Assembly: GCA_946481105.1 (NCBI GenBank)
Contig: CAMLMM010000013.1
Location: 1 to 32,595, forward strand
Direction: 5' to 3'
From: an uncultured Alphaproteobacteria bacterium
Lineage (GTDB): Bacteria; Pseudomonadota; Alphaproteobacteria; Micavibrionales; Micavibrionaceae
Length of the DNA: 32,595 nucleotides
Positions 23,947 to 31,394 of the stretch are shown here, one piece after another (the first letter of the stretch is position 1; each line of letters opens with the position of its first letter). The notes beneath the pieces were generated by a model. That model saw nothing but the letters and a program-made list of their open reading frames with translations, was not told the origin of the DNA and did not search any database. Position numbers and translations under genes: made by a program.

Positions 23947-25101
23947 CTAAACGGGAATGTAACAAACAGGGTTTCCTGGTAAGGATAATTTCATATCGGG
24001 CATCAGAACGTGCTGACCGGCGCGGGCCAGACCGAAATGCTGAGCCAGGTATTTTTTTGATACAGGCCCCATGCAATTGACCGTGAGAAACGGAACGCGG
24101 ATAACCGGATCATCAATGCCTGCTTTGTTAAATTCACGTTTAAGTATGGCAATATCCAGAAGGCTACCCCCATTATAAAAGAAATTATTATACCGGCCAT
24201 AACCAGGGGCACGCACAAAATTACTCGCCCCGTCAAAGGCCAGATGGAATTGTCTTCCATGGGCCTGGAAACTGGCGTCGAGTTGATGGCCCGTTGGTTC
24301 AAACCGCAAGGTGTCTGCTGCCTTTTTGATCCCGGCCTGGGTAAATTCGTCAATTACCTGTGCCCCTTTTGAATCGATACGCGACTGAAGCGCAAAGGGG
24401 GGCATGTCCTTATCCTCGGTAAACCAGTAAAACGCGGATAACAGGCGACGTGTAAATCCATTCTGGTTACTCGTGGCACCGGTAACCGCCTTATCACGGA
24501 AATCGGTGTTCTGCATAAGAATTGTATAAATGGCCTGCGGTGAACAGGACGTCGGAAAATGGCCACGGCCGCTGGTGGCGTCGATGGCAGCCAGATAGAA
24601 TACAATATTCGCTGCTTTGCGCGGATTGAATAAATCCTGTTGGTGAAGCACACTGTCACGTATCGCACGCATAGTACCGTTTTCAGGAATAATGCCGAGC
24701 GAGGCATGAAATTCGGCGGCGGTGATAGCGGTAAGAAGAGGGATACCGAACTGACTCGCCAGATGGGTCAGATGTTGATTCAGGCGTTCTGTATAGGCAG
24801 GCCGTGGGCGCAGTTTTAACTGAATGGAAATTTCATAGATCATGGTCAATTGCCATGGATCAAAAGAAGGAAGTTGAAGAAGGATAAAATCCTCCGCCCA
24901 GTCTTTCCATTCCTGGCGCAACTGGTCCATTTTCAGGTAGAATTTCTGATCACGTCTGTCCTGCTTTGGCACCCGGGTTTCGGTGCGGAAAAAACGAATG
25001 ACGTCCATAGTGGCCAGGGAATCGTCATGGCGCATACGCGCGACCATGGTCATCGTGTCATTAAAACTTCTGGGTTCCTCATTATATGAATGGGCGATCA
25101 T
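23947..25101 (-). CDS. Helical-repeat protein with C-terminal RAP-like domain
   Basis: A 384-residue cytosolic protein without signal or membrane segment. Residues about 65-245 read as helix-pair repeats like those of FASTK/OPR proteins, for example SFDPWQLTMIYEISIQLKLR (79-98), TAITAAEFHASLGIIPENGT (124-143), FNPRKAANIVFYLAAIDA (158-175) and FTRRLLSAFYWF (216-227). Residues about 283-343 match the pattern of a RAP domain: FHLAFDGASNFVR (285-297), then GGSLLDIAILKREFNKAGI (311-329), then VIRVPFLTVN (333-342). In RAP domains the matching parts are a strand with V-DG-HF, a (G)-x-T-x-x-K-R-x-L helix and a final V-VPY-E strand. Here the histidine is asparagine, as in ASNF. RAP proteins elsewhere act on organelle RNA. 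The match is by eye. It is the second gene of an operon, 3 nt after its partner. Confidence 0.65.
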   Translation of the reverse strand: MIAHSYNEEPRSFNDTMTMVARMRHDDSLATMDVIRFFRTETRVPKQDRRDQKFYLKMDQLRQEWKDWAEDFILLQLPSFDPWQLTMIYEISIQLKLRPRPAYTERLNQHLTHLASQFGIPLLTAITAAEFHASLGIIPENGTMRAIRDSVLHQQDLFNPRKAANIVFYLAAIDATSGRGHFPTSCSPQAIYTILMQNTDFRDKAVTGATSNQNGFTRRLLSAFYWFTEDKDMPPFALQSRIDSKGAQVIDEFTQAGIKKAADTLRFEPTGHQLDASFQAHGRQFHLAFDGASNFVRAPGYGRYNNFFYNGGSLLDIAILKREFNKAGIDDPVIRVPFLTVNCMGPVSKKYLAQHFGLARAGQHVLMPDMKLSLPGNPVCYIPV

Positions 25102-25104
25102 CGA

Positions 25105-26892
25105 TTAAGCGGCAATCATTTGCGGGGCTGGGGCGATAACACCCTCAAGTTCCAGAAAATCCTCCAGCCCGGACGGGTAACGGCCCCAGGCGGCAATTTT
25201 CTCAGGCGCGACCTGTACGGCCTTGAACTGGAATGCCAGATCGGCGTCCAGCCCTGTGCGGCGCAAATCAGCTTCATCCTTTTGCGTGCGCAAATCAGTC
25301 CGGTCGATCATCAATGCATCAAAAAAACCGTCCTCGACCGCAAATCCCCAGTCACGCTGGAACTCTTGACAAGAAATCAGGATGATACCGTCTGTTAGGG
25401 CCGGTTTGTTCAGGAATTTATTGAGCACGGGCATTGGCGCGTCGTCAGCCAGGGCAAGCGCATTAAACAACAGATTAAACGTGGTTTTTGGTGGGATGCC
25501 ATCCACACGGCCTTCGTAACAGGCGCTGTACATTTTCCGGATGGTCGTCCGGTCGGCCAGCAAACCATATTTGACAAAGTTTTGATCGACTGTGGCCGGG
25601 ATGCTTCCGGTGGCCATGACCGTGGCGGCAAAACTGCTGGTCAATGCGCCTTTCAGCGAGAACCACGCCGAGCGGTTCTTGTCCTCGACAGTCAGCTTAT
25701 CGACAGGCGTATAAATTTTTTCGCGGATGGAATCGATCCACTGGCTATCAGACAGGTGTACCGCCGTCCAGACTTTGCGGTTCTGCCTCAAGGCGGCGAT
25801 CTGAATGTCCTGATTATCGACATAGGGTGCGGCGTCGCGTTCGATATAGGTGCGGTGGTTGGCGTAATCGCAAACAACCACGCGGGTCAGGCTGCCATCC
25901 CGCAGGGTAATATCAACAAGATTGTACGGCCTTACGGGTTTACCCGCATCGTCGGTCTTACGCACATCCCGGCGCACATGGATGCGTGTGACGCCCGATT
26001 CAGCATCGGCGAGCAACGCCGCAACCAGTTTTTCCGTACGGTGTTGATTGTCGTCGCCGGTGGCATCCGACGTACCAAGTTCATTAATTTCTTCGTCAAC
26101 CGGTTTATACCCCATGCTCTCGGTGCGGTTGCCGGATGTGACTAGTGCATGACCCACATCGGTATAGGTCACGCGTGAATCAACCAATGGCGTTTCTGCC
26201 AATGTAACGGTAATTGGCTCGGGTGTTTCTTCAGGTGAGGGTATTTCGACTGCAACCGGTTCTGAGGCGGGTGCTGCGACAGGTGCTGGCGCAACAACAG
26301 GCGCTGGTTGCACTTTCAACCAGCGTGAATAGGCCATACGTATGGGCGCTGGAATATGTTTGTTCTGCATGGCCGTGGCAAAATCCTGTTCCATTCCGCA
26401 GGCATGAATAACTTTGAATAAATCAGAAGGAATAACAGACTGGAAAAAATATTTTAAAAGAAGTGCACCTCTTTGAGCAAGTTCTTCAAAGGCGTGATCA
26501 TACTGGGCTGTTCCCGGGTGGAAGCCCTTATATCCTAGCATTCTCTCCGCACTCTGACCGGGCGTAGAAAAGTATATTTTCAGGAAACTTTTTGTTATTT
26601 TGGGGCCATCCACTAGAATTTCCATGTTCTGGGCAGCATGTGTAATCAGGGTGGCATGACTGCGGCCTAATCTTTTGTTGATACGTACTGCAGATTCACC
26701 ATTGTCCTGGGATGTTCCTGCTTGAATCGCCAATTCATAAAACCGCTTGATGACCGGATGCGTGGACATGTCGCGCAGAGTTTCAAAATCTTCGTTCTTA
26801 ATTGCCGTCTCCCGGCGGGATTGGTCGGTAATGGCTCCAGACGGATAGGTCTGCTGATCTGGGGATTTATCAGTTAACTCAGGTTTTTGCAT
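25105..26892 (-). CDS. Large protein of unknown function, operon partner of the RAP-like protein
   Basis: I do not recognise this 595-residue protein. It has no signal peptide or membrane segment. Three parts are visible: a mostly helical N-terminal region (about 35-193, with STHPVIKRFYELAIQAGTS and a second half with ALLLKYFFQSVIPSDLFK), a Pro/Ala/Glu/Val-rich linker (about 195-235), and a mixed C-terminal region (about 236-580). That last part includes strands NLVDITLRDGSLTRVVVCDY, a segment WTAVHLSDSQWIDSIREKIY, and helices around PPKTTFNLLFNALAL. Nothing looks like an active site. The linker suggests two domains working together. The gene starts about 25 nt after the predicted transcription start and lacks a clear Shine-Dalgarno. 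The next gene begins 3 nt after its stop, so the two products probably act together. Confidence 0.7.
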   Translation of the reverse strand: MQKPELTDKSPDQQTYPSGAITDQSRRETAIKNEDFETLRDMSTHPVIKRFYELAIQAGTSQDNGESAVRINKRLGRSHATLITHAAQNMEILVDGPKITKSFLKIYFSTPGQSAERMLGYKGFHPGTAQYDHAFEELAQRGALLLKYFFQSVIPSDLFKVIHACGMEQDFATAMQNKHIPAPIRMAYSRWLKVQPAPVVAPAPVAAPASEPVAVEIPSPEETPEPITVTLAETPLVDSRVTYTDVGHALVTSGNRTESMGYKPVDEEINELGTSDATGDDNQHRTEKLVAALLADAESGVTRIHVRRDVRKTDDAGKPVRPYNLVDITLRDGSLTRVVVCDYANHRTYIERDAAPYVDNQDIQIAALRQNRKVWTAVHLSDSQWIDSIREKIYTPVDKLTVEDKNRSAWFSLKGALTSSFAATVMATGSIPATVDQNFVKYGLLADRTTIRKMYSACYEGRVDGIPPKTTFNLLFNALALADDAPMPVLNKFLNKPALTDGIILISCQEFQRDWGFAVEDGFFDALMIDRTDLRTQKDEADLRRTGLDADLAFQFKAVQVAPEKIAAWGRYPSGLEDFLELEGVIAPAPQMIAA

Positions 26893-26923
26893 TTACCACA
26901 CCGTTTTTTTATATAAGTGGGGC

Positions 26924-26952
26924 ATAAGACCAGATTTAAATTATTATGTCAA
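26924..26952 (-). promoter_or_regulatory. Promoter of the unknown/RAP-like operon
   Basis: On the minus strand a perfect TTGACA (26952-26947) is followed after 17 nt by TCTTAT (26929-26924, 4/6). The -35 box lies 3 nt beyond the rsmB stop. Transcription would begin near 26917, about 25 nt before the ATG at 26892. Confidence 0.6.
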
Positions 26953-26955
26953 TAT

Positions 26956-28272
26956 TTATGTGGATTCTGGGCCAGATTCCGGCTCTGCGGCGCGGATCAT
27001 GACGGCGGCAAAGAACCCATCGGTATTGTGGCGCCGCGGGGTCAGGCGCATATAATGGCCGTCGCACGGGATTTTGGCGCCGTCGGGCCAGATATCGGCC
27101 AATGGGGCAAGGGTGAATTCCGGGTGTTTCGCCAGAAATGCCGTGACCTGATCTTCGTTTTCCTCGGGCAGCAGGGAACAGGTGGCATAAACCAGACGCC
27201 CGCCCGGTTTCACCGTCCCAGCGACTTTCTCAAGAATGTCCTGCTGGACGGGCAGCAATTCTTCCAGCGACGGGCCATAGGTACGCCAGCGCATATCCGG
27301 GTTGCGCCGCCACGTCCCCGTACCCGAGCATGGCACATCGACCAGCACGGAATCGAAACTCTGTTTCTGACGGCGCAGCCATTTGCGGTTTTTTTCATCG
27401 CTCAGCGGGCGCGCTTCGATAATATCGCTGACCTTGGCGCGGCGGAAACGCTCGCGGGCTTTGGCCAGGCGGTTGGCTTCCAAATCCATCGCCACGATGC
27501 GGCCTTTTATTTTCATCGCGGCTGCGAGGGCGAGCGTCTTGCCGCCACCACCCGCGCAGTAATCAAGCATCTGAATGCCCGGTTGCGCGTTGCAGGCGAG
27601 GGCGATCAACTGCGACCCTTCGTCCTGAATTTCAATCTGCCCGGCGCGGAATGCCTTGGACTGCGACAGGAACACCTTGCCGTCCACGCGCAATCCCCAC
27701 GGGGAATACGGTGTCGGTGTCGTGTCGATATTATCATTCTTCAGCGATGCCTGAACCGTGTCGCGATCCGCTTGAACGGTGTTAACCCGCAGGTCGAGGG
27801 TTGCGCCATGGGTGAGGGCGGTCATTTCCTCAACAAACGAATCGCCAAAATATTTTTTGAGGGATGCTGCATATAAATCCGGGCATTCGGCCAGTACAAC
27901 ATCCGGCGCGCCACTGAAATCCGATGGCAGAGCCCGCAGGACATTTATTGTTTCATCATCCAACGCAGGCAACGAAAACTTGGCTTCCCCAAACAGGCTC
28001 GGCGGGTTGGCGTGATGTTCAACCATTTTCAGATGGGCAATCAGGCGGAGCAGGGCGCTGGGGGCGGCCCCGGCTTTTTCGATGGCCCAGCCCAGACGCG
28101 CGTGGTGGCGCATAATGCTGTAGACCCGTTCGACGATATCGGCGCGGTCTTTGGACCCGATATAACGGCGGCTGCGCATATAATCCCCGATGGTCAAATC
28201 CATGGGAATCGGCGACGTCTCAAGACGTCCCAGAATTTCAAGCGTGGCCTGTATGCGCGCGGATGGGGTCAT
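26956..28272 (-). CDS. rsmB: 16S rRNA m5C methyltransferase (RsmB/NOL1-NOP2-Sun family)
   Basis: From the ATG at 28272 the protein has 438 residues. It transfers a methyl group from S-adenosylmethionine to a cytosine C5, in E. coli C967 of 16S rRNA for RsmB. The N-terminal helical part (about 1-140) is the NusB-like domain. The catalytic domain has LDYCAGGGGKTLALAA (SAM site), AMDLEANRLAKARER, VDVPCSGTGTWRRNPD (motif IV cysteine) and YATCSLLPEENEDQV (motif VI catalytic cysteine). An in-frame upstream ATG at 28362 would extend translation through a terminator hairpin, so I reject it. No strong Shine-Dalgarno is seen. TTGCCT and TACAAC with 17 nt between them lie just upstream and could be a promoter. 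The family has several members, so the exact target base is inferred. Confidence 0.85.
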   Translation of the reverse strand: MTPSARIQATLEILGRLETSPIPMDLTIGDYMRSRRYIGSKDRADIVERVYSIMRHHARLGWAIEKAGAAPSALLRLIAHLKMVEHHANPPSLFGEAKFSLPALDDETINVLRALPSDFSGAPDVVLAECPDLYAASLKKYFGDSFVEEMTALTHGATLDLRVNTVQADRDTVQASLKNDNIDTTPTPYSPWGLRVDGKVFLSQSKAFRAGQIEIQDEGSQLIALACNAQPGIQMLDYCAGGGGKTLALAAAMKIKGRIVAMDLEANRLAKARERFRRAKVSDIIEARPLSDEKNRKWLRRQKQSFDSVLVDVPCSGTGTWRRNPDMRWRTYGPSLEELLPVQQDILEKVAGTVKPGGRLVYATCSLLPEENEDQVTAFLAKHPEFTLAPLADIWPDGAKIPCDGHYMRLTPRRHNTDGFFAAVMIRAAEPESGPEST

Positions 28273-28310
28273 GGCGGGGGTTGTAACAGGTTGAACCGAT
28301 TTAGGCAAAT

Positions 28311-28343
28311 AAACAAAAAGAAACCCGCCAAATGGCGGGTTTC
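28311..28343 (-). terminator. Rho-independent terminator after the small exported protein gene
   Basis: GAAACCCGCC (28320-28329) and GGCGGGTTTC (28334-28343) form a perfect 10-bp stem with a 4-nt loop. Reading on the minus strand it is followed by TTTTTGTTT (28319-28311), an excellent U-tract. It ends the gene at 28366-28647 and insulates rsmB. Confidence 0.9.
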
Positions 28344-28365
28344 CCAATTCATCGTGCGGCAAAAA

Positions 28366-28647
28366 TTATTTTGCAGCTGGAACGACTTTACCTTCTTTGG
28401 TTTCGATTTTGGTGCCGTCGGCCAGTTCATGAACGCCATCAGCAGCAGCGGTTTTAGCACCGTCAGCGCCAACAACAGAAACCATGTCACCTTCGATAAC
28501 AACTTTGGTGCCATCTTTCAGAGTTGCTTCTTTAGCAGCAGGAGCTTCGGTAGCAGCAGCAGGAGCAGCAGCTTTGTCTTCTGCATGAGCAGCAGCTGGA
28601 ACAACAGCGATCAGAGCCAGAGCGGCCAGAGTAGCGAGTTTGGACAT
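28366..28647 (-). CDS. Small exported Ala-rich protein with DGT repeats
   Basis: A 93-residue periplasmic protein of unknown function. It has a signal peptide (MSKLATLAALALIAVVPAAA, cut near HAE at 21-23), an Ala/Pro-rich linker (about 25-40) and a short repeat domain: LKDGTKVVIEGDMVSVVG (43-60) and LADGTKIETKEGKVV (75-89), each a DGT turn between two strands. It is bracketed by a strong terminator downstream and a clean AAGGAA about 7 nt before the ATG. Its codons are the favoured ones of the window (GCA/GCT for Ala, GTT/GTC for Val), so high expression is likely. No named family is recognised. Confidence 0.8.
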   Translation of the reverse strand: MSKLATLAALALIAVVPAAAHAEDKAAAPAAATEAPAAKEATLKDGTKVVIEGDMVSVVGADGAKTAAADGVHELADGTKIETKEGKVVPAAK

Positions 28648-28682
28648 ATTAATATTCCTTCTAGTTTGAGAGTTTCAAGAGA

Positions 28683-28703
28683 TGACAGGCATTGCGCCTG
28701 TCA
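28683..28703. other. Stem-loop in the leader of the small exported protein gene
   Basis: TGACAGGC (28683-28690) and GCCTGTCA (28696-28703) form a perfect 8-bp stem with loop ATTGC. It lies between the stop of the pentapeptide gene (28767) and the start of the small exported protein gene (28647), both on the minus strand. No U-tract follows, so it is either a weak terminator for the pentapeptide transcript or an mRNA-stabilising leader hairpin. Confidence 0.5.
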
Positions 28704-28766
28704 GTGATGATTAATGCGGTATTTGCCCAAAAAAACAAGAGGGAAAGAAGAAAAAATATTTAGATA

Positions 28767-30026
28767 TCAGTCGAGTATTGCGACGGCCCGCTGGTCATTA
28801 TCCAGAACAACGGAATCCAGCACGGCCCCGCGCAGGTTTGTTTTCGATAAGTTGGCGCCCTCGAGATTCGCGCCGGTCAGAATGGCGTTTTGTAAATTGC
28901 AGTCCGATAAATTGGCAAAACTCAGGTCGACCCCGCTCAGGTCAGTGGGTTTTTTCCGGTCGCCGGGGAAAACCAGCGCCGACAGATTGGATTTGGACAA
29001 ATTAACCCGGGTCATCCTGGCACCGATGAAACTCGCCCCGCGCAAATCGGCTTCGGTCAGCTTGCAGTCGCGGAAATCGCTTTCGTTGAAATCACCGCTT
29101 TGCATTTGCGCGGAAATCAGGGTCATGCCCTGAAAGACGGATTTTTGTGCCTTGATGGCGGTCAATGTATAGCGTGCCAGGTCATGCACCGGACGCATGT
29201 CATATCCGGACAGGTCGATACGCATGCCTTTTTTGCCTTCGTACTGAATCCACGAAGCATGTTCTTTCAGCTTTTTGACCAGCATGCTGTCATCGCTCTC
29301 GGTGTAATCCAGAATTTTACCGGCGGGCGCGTCGGTCAGGACATTGTCGAATTCCGCCCCTTCAAAATTTACACCGTCGGTGGTGGCGTTGGTCAGGATA
29401 GCCCCGCCCAGGCGCGCGCCTTCGAGGTTTGATTCGGACAGGTCGACATAGGCCATGTTACTGTTCTGCAAGTTGGCCTGGGACAAATCGACATTGGCCA
29501 TGCGTGTCGATGTCATGTTGGATTGCGACAGATCGACGGCGGAGGCGCGGGCTTCGCTCATGTCGGCGTAACTCAGGTCGGTGCCTTTGAAAATAGTTTT
29601 GCCGTCGAGGGTGGGCAGGGGGGCATTGGTTTTGGCATCCTGCGCGATAATCTTGGCGCCCTGACGCATATCGGCCCCGGTCATATCAGCCCCGGTTAAA
29701 ATGGCCCCGGTGACATCGGCACCACGAAAATCCGCACGGGTCAGGTCGCAGGCTTCCATATTGGCATTCTGCATGTTGCAGCCGTAAAATATGGCGTTCT
29801 TCAGGCAGGCGCGTATCATATTGCAGTTGCGTAAGTCGGACCCGGTAAAATCAGCGCCGGATAAATCAGCCTGACGCAGGCTTAGTCCAACCAGCGATTT
29901 AAATTTAATGACGGCCCGTGCGCCACCCGGCTTGCCCTGGTTAAATTTGATCTGTTTCTTGATAATCTCATCCAGTTCGCTCTGGGTGAGTTGGGGCAGT
30001 TCACTTGTCGGCGCGTTAGCTTGCAT
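28767..30026 (-). CDS. Pentapeptide-repeat protein with two solenoids
   Basis: A 419-residue protein built of A(D/N)LXX pentapeptide repeats, which fold into a right-handed beta-helix. Two solenoids are seen: about 48-230 (LRQADLSGADFTGSDLRNCN and onward, with a break at about 122-147) and about 298-408 (to LTGANLEGANLSKTNLRGAV). Each is preceded by a similar cap: IIKKQIKFNQGKPGGARAV (21-39) before the first and LKEHASWIQYEGKKGMRIDL (253-272) before the second. This resembles the H-x-x-W-x(n)-G-x-x-G-x-R-A-D-L motif found at the head of many alphaproteobacterial pentapeptide proteins. There is no signal peptide. Function is unknown; some relatives mimic DNA or bind proteins. It follows the M16 gene by 12 nt. 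Confidence 0.88.
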   Translation of the reverse strand: MQANAPTSELPQLTQSELDEIIKKQIKFNQGKPGGARAVIKFKSLVGLSLRQADLSGADFTGSDLRNCNMIRACLKNAIFYGCNMQNANMEACDLTRADFRGADVTGAILTGADMTGADMRQGAKIIAQDAKTNAPLPTLDGKTIFKGTDLSYADMSEARASAVDLSQSNMTSTRMANVDLSQANLQNSNMAYVDLSESNLEGARLGGAILTNATTDGVNFEGAEFDNVLTDAPAGKILDYTESDDSMLVKKLKEHASWIQYEGKKGMRIDLSGYDMRPVHDLARYTLTAIKAQKSVFQGMTLISAQMQSGDFNESDFRDCKLTEADLRGASFIGARMTRVNLSKSNLSALVFPGDRKKPTDLSGVDLSFANLSDCNLQNAILTGANLEGANLSKTNLRGAVLDSVVLDNDQRAVAILD

Positions 30027-30038
30027 GATGCAAATACG

Positions 30039-31394
30039 TTACTCAACGTCGGGAAGGTTAGAAATAATACGTGGAACAGTATTGCCCATTTTTGGGTTTC
30101 CAACCAGAGTGATTTGCATGCCATCGGGAATAAGCAGACGTTTTGCAACGCGTAAAACATCGGCCTTTGTGACTTTACGTATCGCGGCCTCGCGACGGTC
30201 GAGGTAATCGGCCGGCAGATGCGCCGTCTGTAACCCATCCATCACGGTGGTAATCCCGGCCGTTGAGGTCATCCGCAACGGGATTGACCCGATTAAATAG
30301 GCTTTGGCGTCTTTTAATTCCTTGTCGCTGATGGGGGCGATGGCCAGTTCGGCCATGACGGTCTGGGTCAGGTCGATAACATCCATCACGCTCTCATTTT
30401 TGGTCGCGGTAGAAATAGTCAACAGGTCGGCATGTTCCAGATGGCTCACACTGCTGTAAATGCCATAGGTCAATCCGCGTTGTTCGCGGATGACATCGGT
30501 CAGGCGCGATCCGAACCCCGAACTGCCCAGAACAAAATTCATGACTTCCAGCGCGGCATAATCCGGATCGCTGGTTTTAATGGCGGGCAACGTCATGCTG
30601 ATAACGGTCTGCGGAATATCGCGGCGGAACAGGGCGGTTTCCGGCACATCGGGAAATGGGGCGGCGTCTATTTTGGCGATGTCCGCTGTGGCTGGTAACT
30701 GGCCAAAAACCATATCCAGTGTCTGGGACAATTCGCCAGCGGTAATATCACCCGTGACAGATACGACCAGATTATCGCGCGCCAGCTGCTTCTGCTGCTT
30801 TTCACGCAATAAATCGGGCGTAACGCGGGGCAGACTCGATAGTGTGCCACCGCTGTTACGGGCATAGGCATGCTTGTTGAAGATAATCGAATTAGTCAGG
30901 CGGGCAGACATCCACTCCGGATCGGTCAGGCTGCCACGGATGCGGCTTAGATTGGCTTCCTTCATGCGGCCCACGGCATCGGCATCAAAGCGCGGCTTGG
31001 TGAGCGCCAAACCCAGCAACCGGAACGCTTCCTGACGATATTTTGTCAGGGTACGCAAATCGCCGCCGAAATTATCGCGACCGGAATCAAAACGCAACGT
31101 GATGGCATTGTCTTCCAACGCCCCCTGAAACGCTTTTGAATCCATATCGCCCGCGCCTTCGTCCATGGTGTTGGACAGGACCTGCGACAATCCCTGTAAA
31201 TCGTTCGGATCATTGACCGCCCCGGCGCCCAGAAAGGTGAATGACATGGATAAGACAGGGACATTATGGTCTTCGACTAGCCAGGCGTTGATGCCACTGG
31301 CGGAGGTCACCTTCTGAACATTCAGTACACCTGCCTGCGCGAATGAAGGACAGCAGAGAAAGGCAAGGGCGATGACGACGGGACGTAATTTCAT
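30039..31394 (-). CDS. M16-family peptidase homologue, inactive subunit
   Basis: A 451-residue exported M16 family protein with a signal peptide (about 1-21, cut after AQA). The position of the zinc motif HxxEH is occupied by LSQVLSNTMDEG (about 69-80), so both histidines and the glutamate are lost. The substrate-binding R/Y motif is kept (GFGSRLTDVIREQRGLTYGI). In M16B heterodimers one subunit carries the HxxEH and the other the R/Y motif, so this is most likely the non-catalytic partner of the gene just upstream. The ATG overlaps the stop of that gene by 4 nt. The protein is probably periplasmic. Confidence 0.9.
   Translation of the reverse strand: MKLRPVVIALAFLCCPSFAQAGVLNVQKVTSASGINAWLVEDHNVPVLSMSFTFLGAGAVNDPNDLQGLSQVLSNTMDEGAGDMDSKAFQGALEDNAITLRFDSGRDNFGGDLRTLTKYRQEAFRLLGLALTKPRFDADAVGRMKEANLSRIRGSLTDPEWMSARLTNSIIFNKHAYARNSGGTLSSLPRVTPDLLREKQQKQLARDNLVVSVTGDITAGELSQTLDMVFGQLPATADIAKIDAAPFPDVPETALFRRDIPQTVISMTLPAIKTSDPDYAALEVMNFVLGSSGFGSRLTDVIREQRGLTYGIYSSVSHLEHADLLTISTATKNESVMDVIDLTQTVMAELAIAPISDKELKDAKAYLIGSIPLRMTSTAGITTVMDGLQTAHLPADYLDRREAAIRKVTKADVLRVAKRLLIPDGMQITLVGNPKMGNTVPRIISNLPDVE

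Noticed and set aside
28273..28362. An upstream ATG for RsmB
   Set aside because: The extension runs through a strong terminator hairpin and its residues do not resemble an RsmB N-terminus.
30039..31394. An active zinc protease
   Set aside because: Both zinc histidines and the catalytic glutamate of HxxEH are replaced, so this subunit cannot catalyse on its own.
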